Origin: Actinoallomurus sp.
GTDB taxonomy: Bacteria; Actinomycetota; Actinomycetes; Streptosporangiales; Streptosporangiaceae
NCBI GenBank assembly: GCA_025964685.1
Contig: JAOPYG010000055.1
Span: 1 to 32,253, forward strand
Length of the DNA: 32,253 bases
Reading direction: 5' to 3'
Part shown: positions 13,688-20,799 of the stretch, in pieces
Numbering within the stretch: the stretch's first letter is position 1
Layout: the number at the start of each line of letters is the position of its first letter
Made by a program: the position numbers and the translations under genes
Notes under the pieces: generated by a model
What the model was told of the DNA's origin: nothing
What the model saw: the letters and a program-made list of their open reading frames with translations, nothing else
The model's database searches: none

Positions 13688-15676
13688 TCAGGCGAATCTT
13701 CGCGTGACGTGCAGGAGATACTCCTCTCGGTTGAGCGGATTGTGGTCCGTGCGCGGGCGCGCGGGGGCCGGGCCGCGGGCCGGTTCGTAGCGGTCGAAGG
13801 CGCACTCGAGCAGGCCCTCGCCGCGGGTCAGGCCGGGCAGCCGGCGTTCCAGCCCGTGCACGCGGGCCGCCGGGATCTCTCCCTCGAGCACGCACGCCGA
13901 TCCGCGGATCTCCGTGGTCCGCGGCGCGGCATGGAGCTGGACGAGCACCGGCATCATCGCCCCGACCACGTCTTCCGGAACCTCCAGCCGATACCGCTGC
14001 AGTGGCTCGCAGACCCGCGTGCCGGCCCGTTTCAGCGCGTCCATCAGGACCAGCGGCGTCAGGTTGCGGAAGTCGCCGGCGGTGCTGGACATGCTCGGGT
14101 CGAAGGTGCCGTGGGAGTGGCTCTGCCGTGGCCAGTAGCCGGAGTGCGTCATGGTGACCACGCAGTCGGTGACCTGCCAGCCGTGGATCCCCTGCCGCAG
14201 CGCCTCGTGCACGGTCTCCTCGACCGCCACGAAGAAGGCGTATGGCAGGGATCCGAGCTCGACCTCCAGCCGGAACCGCACACCGGAGCCGATGGTGGCC
14301 GGGTCGACGCGCAGCCCGACGGTGGCGAGGAACGGGTTGGGGGCCTTGTCGATGATCTCAAAGGCCGCGCCCGTGCCGGCGGGTCGTTCGACGCAGATCG
14401 TCGTCGTCTCGCGGAATCCCACGTCGAGGCCGAAGTCGTTCGCCAGCGTGGCCTGGATGACCTCCTTCTGCACCTCGCCGTAGAGCGAGACGGAGATCTC
14501 CTGGCGGACGTCGTCCTGCCGCAGGTCGATCAGCGGGTCCTGCTCGGCGAGCTGGGCCAGCGCGAGGTGCAGCGGGCCCTTGTCGGCCCGGCGGTGCGGG
14601 ACGACCACGGTCTCCAGCGTCGGCGGGGCGAAGTGGTGCTCCGCCTCGGCCGGCCGCGCCTCGCCCAGCGGATCGCCGATCCGGACGTCGCCGAGCCCCC
14701 AGAGCTTGGCGATCTGGCCCGCGCCGACCGACGCGCGCGGGGCCACCGAGCCGCGGTCGAAGACGCAGATCGCGGTCACCTTCGCCTCGTGGTCCTGGCC
14801 GAACCGGAGCCGGTCCCGTACGCGCACGGTGCCGGAGTACATCCGAACGTAGGCGATCTTCTCCCCGGCCGGCCCTCGTTCGACCTTGAACACCGTGCCC
14901 GAGACCGGCCCGTACGCGTCACCGTCCGCCGCGGGCAGCAGCTCCCTGATGCCGGCGGCCAGCGCGTCCACGCCCGCACCGGTGATCGCCGACCCCAAGA
15001 AGACCGGGTGCGCCAGCCCCCGCCCGACCTGGGCGGCGAGCTCGTTTCGGAGCCGGGACTGGGAGACCGCCGTCTCATCCTCGACATAGGCGGCCAGGAG
15101 GTCGTCGTCGCCGTCGGCCAGCCGGTCGGCCAGCGCGGCCGTGAAAGCGGTGTCGGCCTCGCCGTACGGAACGAAGGTCGCGTCGCGGGCGCCGAGGTCG
15201 CGTGCGGTTCCCATCGCGACGATCGCCGGTGTCAGTTTCTCGCCGATGTGCCGCAGAACGCCTTCGTGGCGGGCCCCACCGCGGTCGATCTTGTTCACGA
15301 AGATGAGGGTCGGAATGCGCAGCCGGTGCAGCGTGCGCATCAGCACCCGGGTCTGTGCCTGCACGCCTTCGACGGCCGAGACCACGAGCACCGCGCCGTC
15401 GAGCACGCTCAGCACCCGCTCCACCTCGGCGATGAAGTCCGGGTGGCCGGGCGTGTCGATCAGGTTGACCGTGACGTCGTCGATCGCGAACGACACCACC
15501 GCGGACTTGATCGTGATGCCGCGCTGCCGTCCGAGGGTCAGCGAGTCGGTCTGGGTGCTGCCGTCATCGACCCTGCCGATCTCGTCGATGACACCGGCGG
15601 CGAAAAGCAGCCGCTCGGTAAGGCTGGTCTTACCGGCGTCTACATGCGCCAAAATCCCGAGGTTGAGCATGGTCAC
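13688..15676 (-). CDS. Ribosomal protection GTPase, Otr(A)/Tet(M)-like translation factor
   Basis: A 662-aa EF-G-like GTPase of the tetracycline-resistance ribosomal protection family; members bind the ribosome and dislodge tetracycline. G-domain motifs: AHVDAGKT (10-17), RGITIKSA (52-59, switch I), DTPGH (74-78) and NKID (128-131). The domain IV tip carries MSSTAGDFRNLTPLVLMDAL near residue 527, the region of Tet(M)/Otr(A) that reaches the decoding site. The start is GTG 15676 or ATG 15670; neither has a usable Shine-Dalgarno. Instead a 36-codon ORF with a good one begins 64 nt upstream and overlaps the start region out of frame, which suggests translational control. Actinobacteria often carry such factors in the chromosome, so real resistance is not certain. 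Confidence 0.9.
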   Translation of the reverse strand: MTMLNLGILAHVDAGKTSLTERLLFAAGVIDEIGRVDDGSTQTDSLTLGRQRGITIKSAVVSFAIDDVTVNLIDTPGHPDFIAEVERVLSVLDGAVLVVSAVEGVQAQTRVLMRTLHRLRIPTLIFVNKIDRGGARHEGVLRHIGEKLTPAIVAMGTARDLGARDATFVPYGEADTAFTAALADRLADGDDDLLAAYVEDETAVSQSRLRNELAAQVGRGLAHPVFLGSAITGAGVDALAAGIRELLPAADGDAYGPVSGTVFKVERGPAGEKIAYVRMYSGTVRVRDRLRFGQDHEAKVTAICVFDRGSVAPRASVGAGQIAKLWGLGDVRIGDPLGEARPAEAEHHFAPPTLETVVVPHRRADKGPLHLALAQLAEQDPLIDLRQDDVRQEISVSLYGEVQKEVIQATLANDFGLDVGFRETTTICVERPAGTGAAFEIIDKAPNPFLATVGLRVDPATIGSGVRFRLEVELGSLPYAFFVAVEETVHEALRQGIHGWQVTDCVVTMTHSGYWPRQSHSHGTFDPSMSSTAGDFRNLTPLVLMDALKRAGTRVCEPLQRYRLEVPEDVVGAMMPVLVQLHAAPRTTEIRGSACVLEGEIPAARVHGLERRLPGLTRGEGLLECAFDRYEPARGPAPARPRTDHNPLNREEYLLHVTRRFA

Positions 15677-15740
15677 TGTGCGTCATGTCCCTGAGGTAGG
15701 TGAAATCTCCTTTTCGGGTGGACATGAACGCTGCTCGCAT
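15630..15740 (-). CDS. Possible 36-aa leader peptide overlapping the Otr(A)-like gene
   Basis: ATG at 15740-15738 follows GGGAG with a 6-nt spacer and opens a 36-codon frame ending at TAA 15632-15630, 47 nt inside the GTPase gene but in another frame. The peptide begins MRAAFMSTRKGDFTYLRDM. The downstream gene lacks its own Shine-Dalgarno, and Tet(M)-type genes are known to be controlled through short leader peptides. A ribosome translating this leader would cover the GTPase start. I recognise no homologue. It could be chance, but the ribosome-binding site and the overlap argue for a regulatory leader. Confidence 0.45.
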   Translation of the reverse strand: MRAAFMSTRKGDFTYLRDMTHSDHAQPRDFGACRRR

Positions 15741-15757
15741 TGCTTTCTCCCTGGGTA

Positions 15758-15798
15758 GAGCGGCCGGCTGACGCCGGAATTACAACAGCCGCCCGCTC
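15758..15798 (-). terminator. 13-bp hairpin between the DDN-type gene and the Otr(A)-like gene
   Basis: Arms 15758-15770 and 15786-15798 pair at 12 of 13 positions around a 15-nt loop. It starts about 62 nt after the oxidoreductase stop and ends 6 nt before the leader-peptide Shine-Dalgarno. It is either the terminator of the upstream gene or an attenuator in the GTPase leader. Confidence 0.55.
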
Positions 15799-15860
15799 CG
15801 GAGAGCAACCGATTATTCGCCGCCGCGCGCCACCGGCCCGCGACGGCGAACCTCACCCCG

Positions 15861-16262
15861 TCAGGCGCGTTCGAGCACGACGACCGGAATCGCCCGCTCG
15901 GTCTTGCGCTGGTAGTCGTCGTAGGCCGGCCACGTATCCGCCATCACCTTCCACAGCGCAGGCTTCTCCTCATCGGTGGCCGTACGGGCCCGCGCGGCGA
16001 ACTTGTCGCCCAGCACCTGGACCTCGACCTCCGGGTTCGCCTGCAGGTTGAGATACCACAGCGGCGGCTCGTCGTCGCCGCCCTTCGAGGCGATCACCGT
16101 GTAGACGTCACCCTGCTTGCGGTAGATCAGCGGGCTCGTACGCCGCTCGCCGCTCTTACGACCGATCGTCGTGAGGAGCAGCGTCGTCGTTCCCTGCCAG
16201 TCGTGGCCTTCCGTGCCATCGGTCTCCTGGTAGCGCTCAACATGTTCACGACCGAAAAGCAT
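15861..16262 (-). CDS. Nitroreductase-family deazaflavin (F420)-dependent oxidoreductase, DDN-like
   Basis: A 133-aa split-beta-barrel protein of the Ddn/FDOR-B family, predicted to use reduced F420 for two-electron reductions. It contains TTLLLTTIGRKSGERRTSPL (residues about 25-44), the phosphate-binding and family-defining stretch, followed by VIASKGGDDEPPLWYLNLQANPEVEVQV. The ATG at 16262 is preceded by GAGG with a 7-nt spacer; the open frame further upstream is antisense to the neighbouring gene region and is not homologous. It is divergent from the universal stress gene (start 16371). The physiological substrate is unknown. Confidence 0.9.
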   Translation of the reverse strand: MLFGREHVERYQETDGTEGHDWQGTTTLLLTTIGRKSGERRTSPLIYRKQGDVYTVIASKGGDDEPPLWYLNLQANPEVEVQVLGDKFAARARTATDEEKPALWKVMADTWPAYDDYQRKTERAIPVVVLERA

Positions 16263-16370
16263 CTCTTCACCTCGTTCGATAGGAATCTTGCTCGAACAAC
16301 CAACCGGCGGCGACGATACTTCCCCCCTGCCGCGGTCGCCGCGCCCGGTGGCGTGATCGATACTGGCCTC

Positions 16371-16877
16371 GTGAGCGCCGATGACAGCGAGCCGGTCCAC
16401 CTGGTCGAGGAGTACGGTCCGGCCTGGTCACCGGGGGTTTTCGAGCGGGGTACCGACGGCCCGCTACTGATCCTTGCCGGGGTGGACGGCTCCCCGACGG
16501 CCATGCGGGCCGGCGCGTACGCCGCCGGTCTCGCCCGTCGTCAGCACTCCCGGCTCGTGCTCGTGTACGTGGCCGCGCCCTCGCTGTGGACGGGCATGTC
16601 GGGCGGCCCGGCCGCCGCCGCGCAGGAGCAGTTGTTCAGCGAACTGATCGACGAGCTGCGCGACCAGATCCGCGAACGCGCGACCGAGATCAGCGTGCCC
16701 ATCACGTTCGTCGTCCGGCGAGGCGACGCGTTCGTCGAGCTGCGCTCGGTCGCGACCGAGCTGCACGCCGACATGGTCGTGGTCGGCGCCTCCGAACAGG
16801 CGGGACACCGGCTCATCGGCTCCGTCGCACACCGGCTGGTGCGCGCCGGCCGATGGCCGGTCACAGTCGTCCCCTGA
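16371..16877 (+). CDS. Universal stress protein (UspA family)
   Basis: A 168-aa single-domain USP, a cytosolic nucleotide-binding stress protein. Features are LILAGVDGSPTAMRAGAYAA after a 30-residue N-terminal extension, LVLVYVAAPS, FVVRRGDAFVELRSVA and the C-terminal MVVVGASEQAG...LIGSVAHRLVRAGRWPVTVVP. The last corresponds to the ATP-loop region but lacks the first G-x2-G spacing of ATP-binding members. The start GTG at 16371 fits the domain; the frame is open further upstream without family sequence. No Shine-Dalgarno is present, and GATACT lies 6 nt upstream, again suggesting leaderless translation. It precedes the ECF41 sigma gene by 84 bp. Confidence 0.9.
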   Translation: MSADDSEPVHLVEEYGPAWSPGVFERGTDGPLLILAGVDGSPTAMRAGAYAAGLARRQHSRLVLVYVAAPSLWTGMSGGPAAAAQEQLFSELIDELRDQIRERATEISVPITFVVRRGDAFVELRSVATELHADMVVVGASEQAGHRLIGSVAHRLVRAGRWPVTVVP

Positions 16878-16898
16878 CACACCTCCCCGCCGACCTCC

Positions 16899-16925
16899 CG
16901 TCACATCCGCGGCGTTCGGGCGGTC
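16899..16925 (+). promoter_or_regulatory. ECF41-type promoter upstream of the ECF41 sigma gene
   Basis: CGTCACA (16899-16905) and GGTC (16922-16925) with a 16-bp spacer closely resemble the ECF41 target elements TGTCACA and CGTC. The position, 37-63 bp before the start codon, is right for autoregulation, a known habit of this sigma family. Confidence 0.5.
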
Positions 16926-16961
16926 ATCGCTATGACAGACGGCGACGGGAGAATGTGACCG

Positions 16962-17837
16962 ATGGACGAAGACCAGCTGCTGACCGAGCGGTTCGAGGAG
17001 AACCGGCCGCATCTGCGGGCGGTGGCCTACCGGATGCTCGGCTCGCTGACCGAGGCCGACGACGCCGTGCAGGAGACCTGGCTGCGGTTCACCCGCTCGG
17101 GCACCGACGGCGTGGACAACGTCGGCGGGTGGCTCACGACCATCGTCGCGCGGGTATGCCTCACCATGCTGCGATCGCGTACGACGCGGCGCGAGGATCC
17201 CCTGGACGTGCGCGTGCCTGACCCGGTCGTGAGCGCCGGCGGCATCGACCCCGAGCAGGAGGCACTCCTGGCCGACTCGGTGGGACTGGCACTGCTCGTG
17301 GTCCTCCAGACGCTGGCGCCGGCCGAACGCCTGGCGTTCGTGCTGCACGACATGTTCGCGGTGCCGTTCGAGGACATCGCGCCGATCGTTGACCGATCGC
17401 CGGCGGCGGCACGGCAGCTCGCCAGCCGGGCCCGCCGCCGCGTACGGGGCGCGGCTCCGGCGCCCGACGCCGACCTGGCGCGCCAGCGCGAGGTGGTGGA
17501 CGCCTTCCTTGCCGCGTCGCGCGAAGGTGACTTCGAGGCGCTCGTCGCGGTGCTCGACCCTGATGTCGTGCTCCGCGCCGACTTCGGTGACCAGTCCATC
17601 TCGACCGTGATCCGCGGAGCCCGGGCCGTGGCCGAGCAGGCGCTGACGTTCAACAGCTACGCCAGGTTCGCGCGGCCCGCTCTGATCAACGGGGCGGTCG
17701 GGGTGGTCACGGCCCCGGAGGGCCGGGCGTTCTCCGTCATGGGCTTCACCATCACGGACGGAAAGGTCACCGAGCTCAACATCCTCGCCGACCCGGAACG
17801 CCTGCGCCGGCTCGACCTGAGCATCCCGCCGGACTGA
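16962..17837 (+). CDS. ECF sigma factor, ECF41 (SigJ-like) family with SnoaL C-terminal domain
   Basis: A 291-aa extracytoplasmic-function sigma factor. Region 2 spans about residues 10-75 (LRAVAYRMLGSLTEADDAVQ, then WLRFTR and VGGWLTTIVARVCL). Region 4 spans about 115-165 (LAPAERLAFVLHDMFAVPFE, then APIVDRSPAAARQLASRARR). A SnoaL-like extension follows (about 180-285) and contains ILADPERLRRL where ECF41 proteins have an NPDKL-like motif. In ECF41 the C-terminal domain modulates activity in place of an anti-sigma factor. The ATG at 16962 has GGGAG upstream with a longish spacer. ECF41 genes usually neighbour a carboxymuconolactone decarboxylase/oxidoreductase-type gene; none is here. The next gene, 63 bp on, opens the PIG-L operon. 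Confidence 0.92.
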   Translation: MDEDQLLTERFEENRPHLRAVAYRMLGSLTEADDAVQETWLRFTRSGTDGVDNVGGWLTTIVARVCLTMLRSRTTRREDPLDVRVPDPVVSAGGIDPEQEALLADSVGLALLVVLQTLAPAERLAFVLHDMFAVPFEDIAPIVDRSPAAARQLASRARRRVRGAAPAPDADLARQREVVDAFLAASREGDFEALVAVLDPDVVLRADFGDQSISTVIRGARAVAEQALTFNSYARFARPALINGAVGVVTAPEGRAFSVMGFTITDGKVTELNILADPERLRRLDLSIPPD

Positions 17838-17866
17838 CCACCGTTTCGACGCACATGCGCAGCGGA

Positions 17867-17891
17867 GGATTGATAGCGATAGCTGGGGTAA
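17867..17891 (+). promoter_or_regulatory. Possible SigB-like promoter of the four-gene operon
   Basis: GGAT (17867-17870), 15 bp, then GGGTAA (17886-17891) resembles the Streptomyces SigB promoter GNNT-N14-16-GGGTAC/T except for the last base. Initiation about 7 nt later would give an almost leaderless mRNA starting near 17898. Short GC-rich matches like this occur by chance. Confidence 0.25.
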
Positions 17892-17900
17892 TTGGAGGCC

Positions 17901-18794
17901 ATGTACGCATGGCGGAACCATGTCGAGCGGCGCTTCGCCGAGGTCGGCAGGCAGCGGATCCCGCTGCCCGGTGGAGGGGCGACGTGGGACAGGTGGGCGG
18001 TGTTCGCCCGCCTCGCGGAAGAGGACCTGTCCCTGGCCCGGTTGTCCGAGGGGCATTTCGACGCCCTGGCGATCCTCGCCGAGCTGGAGGGCCCCGACCC
18101 GGCGCCCGGCGATCTGTGGGGCGTGTGGGCTGCCAAACCCCCCAGCCTGGAGGCCGTGGGCGAGCGCCTGCGTGGCATGAAACCGTACTGCTCAGGGGCA
18201 CGTGTCTGTACGCGCGCGCTGGTCACGGCGGGCGACCGGCTGTTCGCCGTGGCACCCGGCGAGCCGGTCGAGGGCACCTGGCCGGCGACGGGCATGGCGG
18301 CCAGTGACAGCCTCGACGTCCGGTTCGCGGACGTGCCGGCGCAGGAGGTCGGGCCGCCCGGCGGCTACACCCGCCGGCCGGGCTTCCACCACGGCGGAGT
18401 GGGCGTCGCCGCGGTCTGGTACGGAGGCGCGCGTGCCGTCGCGCGCCCTCTCCTCGGCGTCGACGAACCACACGCGCTGACGCACCTGGGCGCGGTGGAG
18501 ATCGCGCTGACGTCCGCGCGGGAGGCGCTGGAGCGGGCGGCCGCCGAGATCGACGCGGATCCGCTCGACCGGAAGGGAAGGGCGGCGGCGCGGGCCCTTC
18601 GGGTCAGGTCGCTGGTCGCCGAGGTCGCGGCGGAGGTGCTCGACCGTACCGGCCGGGCCCTCGGTGCCGGGCCGCTGTCCCGCGACGAGGCGCACGGCCG
18701 CCGGGTCGCCGATCTCACGGTCTACATCCGCCAGCATCACGCCGAACGGGATCTGGCCGCCCTGGGCCGGATGGTCACCGGGGAGGCGTGGTGA
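17901..18794 (+). CDS. Acyl-CoA dehydrogenase-like flavoprotein, first gene of the PIG-L/MT/GT operon
   Basis: A 297-aa protein resembling acyl-CoA dehydrogenases, which desaturate acyl thioesters with FAD. It is shorter than typical members (about 380 aa). Visible parts are a helical N-terminal domain (RLAEEDLSLARLSEGHFDAL), the middle beta-domain lead-in LRGMKPYCSGARVCTRALVTA and a C-terminal helical bundle ending TVYIRQHHAERDLAALG. I do not see the YEGT-like segment that carries the catalytic Glu in many family members, nor an R-x-x-FG FAD motif, so its chemistry may differ. ATG 17901 has GGAG only 3 nt upstream; TTG 17892 is the alternative. Its stop overlaps the next start by 4 nt, implying translational coupling. 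Confidence 0.8.
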   Translation: MYAWRNHVERRFAEVGRQRIPLPGGGATWDRWAVFARLAEEDLSLARLSEGHFDALAILAELEGPDPAPGDLWGVWAAKPPSLEAVGERLRGMKPYCSGARVCTRALVTAGDRLFAVAPGEPVEGTWPATGMAASDSLDVRFADVPAQEVGPPGGYTRRPGFHHGGVGVAAVWYGGARAVARPLLGVDEPHALTHLGAVEIALTSAREALERAAAEIDADPLDRKGRAAARALRVRSLVAEVAAEVLDRTGRALGAGPLSRDEAHGRRVADLTVYIRQHHAERDLAALGRMVTGEAW

Positions 18795-19507
18795 GCGTCG
18801 GCCCCGGACCCAACCCGATCGACGCGCCGGGCACCGAGGAGGAGGAGTGGCGGGCGTGGGACGGGCTGCGTGAGCTGCCCGCTCTGGACATGACGGCCTG
18901 GCGCGATGTCGTGGTGATCGCCGCCCACCCGGATGACGAGGTGCTCGGTGCCGGCGGTCTGATGGCACTGCTCGCCGACCAGGGCGTACGCCTGCGGCTG
19001 GTCGCCGTCACCGACGGCGAGGCGTCCCACCCGCACCTGCCTGGGCAGGAGGTCGCGGCGCGCCGGATCGCCGAGTCGGCCGCCGCGCTGAAGCACATCG
19101 GTGAGGTCGAGACCATACGCCTGGGACTGCCCGACAGCGGCGTGCGTGAGGAGGAGCTCCGGGGGCTGCTGCCCGAGCTCGTCGATGGCTTCGACGTGTG
19201 CCTGGCCCCGTGGGCGAAGGACGTGCACCGCGACCACGAGGCGGCCGGGCGCGCCGCGTCGGCCTGTGGCCTGGAGGTATGGCAGTTCCCCATTTGGACC
19301 TGGCACTGGGCGCGGCCCGCCGATCCGCGGCTGCCGTGGGACAGGGCCGTGCGGGTGCCGCTGCCGCCGGCGGTCGCCGATCGCAAGCAGGCGGCGATCG
19401 ACTGTTTCACCAGCCAGTTCGAGGAACCGGAGCCGATCCTGCCACCGGGCATCCTGGCTCATTTCGCGCGTCCACAGGAGGTGCTCTTCCGTGACGCTCG
19501 GGCCTGA
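18791..19507 (+). CDS. PIG-L family (LmbE-like) deacetylase
   Basis: A 238-aa zinc-dependent N-deacetylase of the PIG-L/MshB fold; relatives remove N-acetyl groups from GlcNAc-type sugars and glycolipids. The zinc site is A-A-H46-P-D-D-E50 with the second part D144-V-H-R-D-H149. Other typical stretches are GAGGLMALLADQGVRLRLVAV and a C-terminal RKQAAIDCFTSQ. Start choice: GTG at 18791 overlaps the preceding TGA as GTGA and has GGGGAGG upstream; GTG 18788 would be too close to it. It is the second gene of the operon and overlaps the methyltransferase by 17 nt. It lacks MshB context, so mycothiol synthesis is unlikely to be its role. Confidence 0.92.
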   Translation: MSVGPGPNPIDAPGTEEEEWRAWDGLRELPALDMTAWRDVVVIAAHPDDEVLGAGGLMALLADQGVRLRLVAVTDGEASHPHLPGQEVAARRIAESAAALKHIGEVETIRLGLPDSGVREEELRGLLPELVDGFDVCLAPWAKDVHRDHEAAGRAASACGLEVWQFPIWTWHWARPADPRLPWDRAVRVPLPPAVADRKQAAIDCFTSQFEEPEPILPPGILAHFARPQEVLFRDARA

Positions 19508-20081
19508 TTACTTCGAGAAGGTCTATGCCGCCTCCGAGGACCCCTGGGGGTTCACGACACGCTGGTACGAGGAGCGCAAGTACGCCCTGAGCCTGGCCAT
19601 GCTGCCCCGGCGACGGTACGGCGACGCGTTCGAGCCGGGCTGTTCGATCGGGGTGCTGACCGCGATGCTGGCCTCCCGCTGTGACCGGCTGCTGTCGTGC
19701 GACGTCTCCCCCGAGGCGGTGCGGCAGGCCCGGAGCAGGGCGCCCGGAGCGCGGGTGGAGCAGCGGATGATGCCCGACGACTGGCCGGACGGCGCGTTCG
19801 ACCTGATCGTGTTCTCGGAGTTCCTCTACTACCTCGGGCCACGGGACCTGAGTCGCGTACTCGAGCTGGCCGCCGGGTCGCTGAAGCCGGACGGCACCCT
19901 GCTCGCGGCGCACTGGCGCCATCCCGTGGCGGACTATCCACAGAGCGGGGACGACGTGCACGCCGCCCTCGCGGCTATCGGCCTGTCCCGGCTCGCCGAG
20001 CATCGGGAGACCGACTTCGTCGCCGAGGTCTACGTCAACGGCACCCCGGTCTCGGTGGCCGCCGCCGAAGGCCTGACGTGA
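19491..20081 (+). CDS. Class I SAM-dependent methyltransferase, NodS-like
   Basis: A 196-aa methyltransferase resembling the NodS family, whose founder N-methylates the deacetylated glucosamine of Nod factors. The opening PDYFEKVYAASEDPWGF is characteristic of this group. The SAM loop is FEPGCSIGVLTAML (47-60), followed by CDVSPEAVRQA and FDLIVFSEFLYYLG. The start GTG at 19491 follows AGGAGG with a 9-nt spacer and lies inside the PIG-L gene (17-nt overlap); its TGA overlaps the next GTG by 4 nt. A deacetylase followed by a NodS-like enzyme suggests that the exposed amine is the methyl acceptor (inference). Confidence 0.9.
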   Translation: MTLGPDYFEKVYAASEDPWGFTTRWYEERKYALSLAMLPRRRYGDAFEPGCSIGVLTAMLASRCDRLLSCDVSPEAVRQARSRAPGARVEQRMMPDDWPDGAFDLIVFSEFLYYLGPRDLSRVLELAAGSLKPDGTLLAAHWRHPVADYPQSGDDVHAALAAIGLSRLAEHRETDFVAEVYVNGTPVSVAAAEGLT

Positions 20082-20701
20082 TCGCGGGTGTGGTCGTGCC
20101 GGCACACAACGAGCAGGAAGGACTGCCGGTGTGCCTTGCCGCACTCGGCCGTGCGGACGTCGTCGTCGTCGCGGACGCGTGCACCGACCGTACGGCCGAG
20201 GTGGCGCGCCGGCACGGTGCCGTCGTCGTCGAGATCGCCGCCCGCAACGTCGGCGCCGCGCGGGCGGCGGGCGTCCGTGAGCTGCTGCGGCGCGGAGCGT
20301 CGTGGGTGGCCACCACTGACGCCGACACGCTGGTGCCGCCGGGCTGGCTGGACGCCCAGCTGCGGTGCGCCGTACGGGGCTGGGACGTGGTGGCGGGCAC
20401 CGTCACCGTCGCGGACTGGACGGCCCACCCGCCTCGCCGCGTCGCCGCCTACGACCGCCACTACGCGAACGACCCTTCTCCCGTCCACGGCGCGAACCTC
20501 GGCTTCACCGCCCACGCGTACGTCACCGCCGGAGGCTTCCCTCTCATCCCGACGGGCGAGGACCGCGCGCTCGTGAGGGCGATGGAATGGTCCGGTCACC
20601 GGGTGCTGCGCACGTCACGCATCACGGTCATCACCTCGGCTCGCAACCATTACCGCGCCCCGCGGGGGTTCGGCCACCTGATCAGCACCCTCGGCAACTG
20701 A
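20078..20701 (+). CDS. Glycosyltransferase family 2 protein, last gene of the operon
   Basis: A 207-aa GT-A fold glycosyltransferase. Motifs are GVVVPAHNEQEGLPVCL at the N-terminus, VVVADACTDRTAEVARRHGA (about 29-48), the metal-binding D81-A-D83 in WVATTDADTLVPPGW, and G-E161-D162-R as the likely catalytic segment. There is no membrane helix, so it is a soluble or peripheral enzyme, unlike NodC-type synthases. The start GTG at 20078 overlaps the preceding TGA (GTGA) and has GAAGG upstream. Donor and acceptor sugars are unknown. Its tight coupling shows that all four products are made together. Confidence 0.9.
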   Translation: MIAGVVVPAHNEQEGLPVCLAALGRADVVVVADACTDRTAEVARRHGAVVVEIAARNVGAARAAGVRELLRRGASWVATTDADTLVPPGWLDAQLRCAVRGWDVVAGTVTVADWTAHPPRRVAAYDRHYANDPSPVHGANLGFTAHAYVTAGGFPLIPTGEDRALVRAMEWSGHRVLRTSRITVITSARNHYRAPRGFGHLISTLGN

Positions 20702-20799
20702 GGCATCCGGACAAGAATGACCGGCTTTTCGGCGCACGAGAGGTGGCCGTCCCACCCTCGGACAGCGTGAAATCCTGGTCCGCGGGTAGATGGATGCTC

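Noticed and set aside
20765..20789. GCGT-N15-GGGTAG upstream of the Ppx/GppA gene as a SigB promoter
   Set aside because: The -10 ends in G, outside the consensus, and GNNT is too frequent in this sequence to carry weight.
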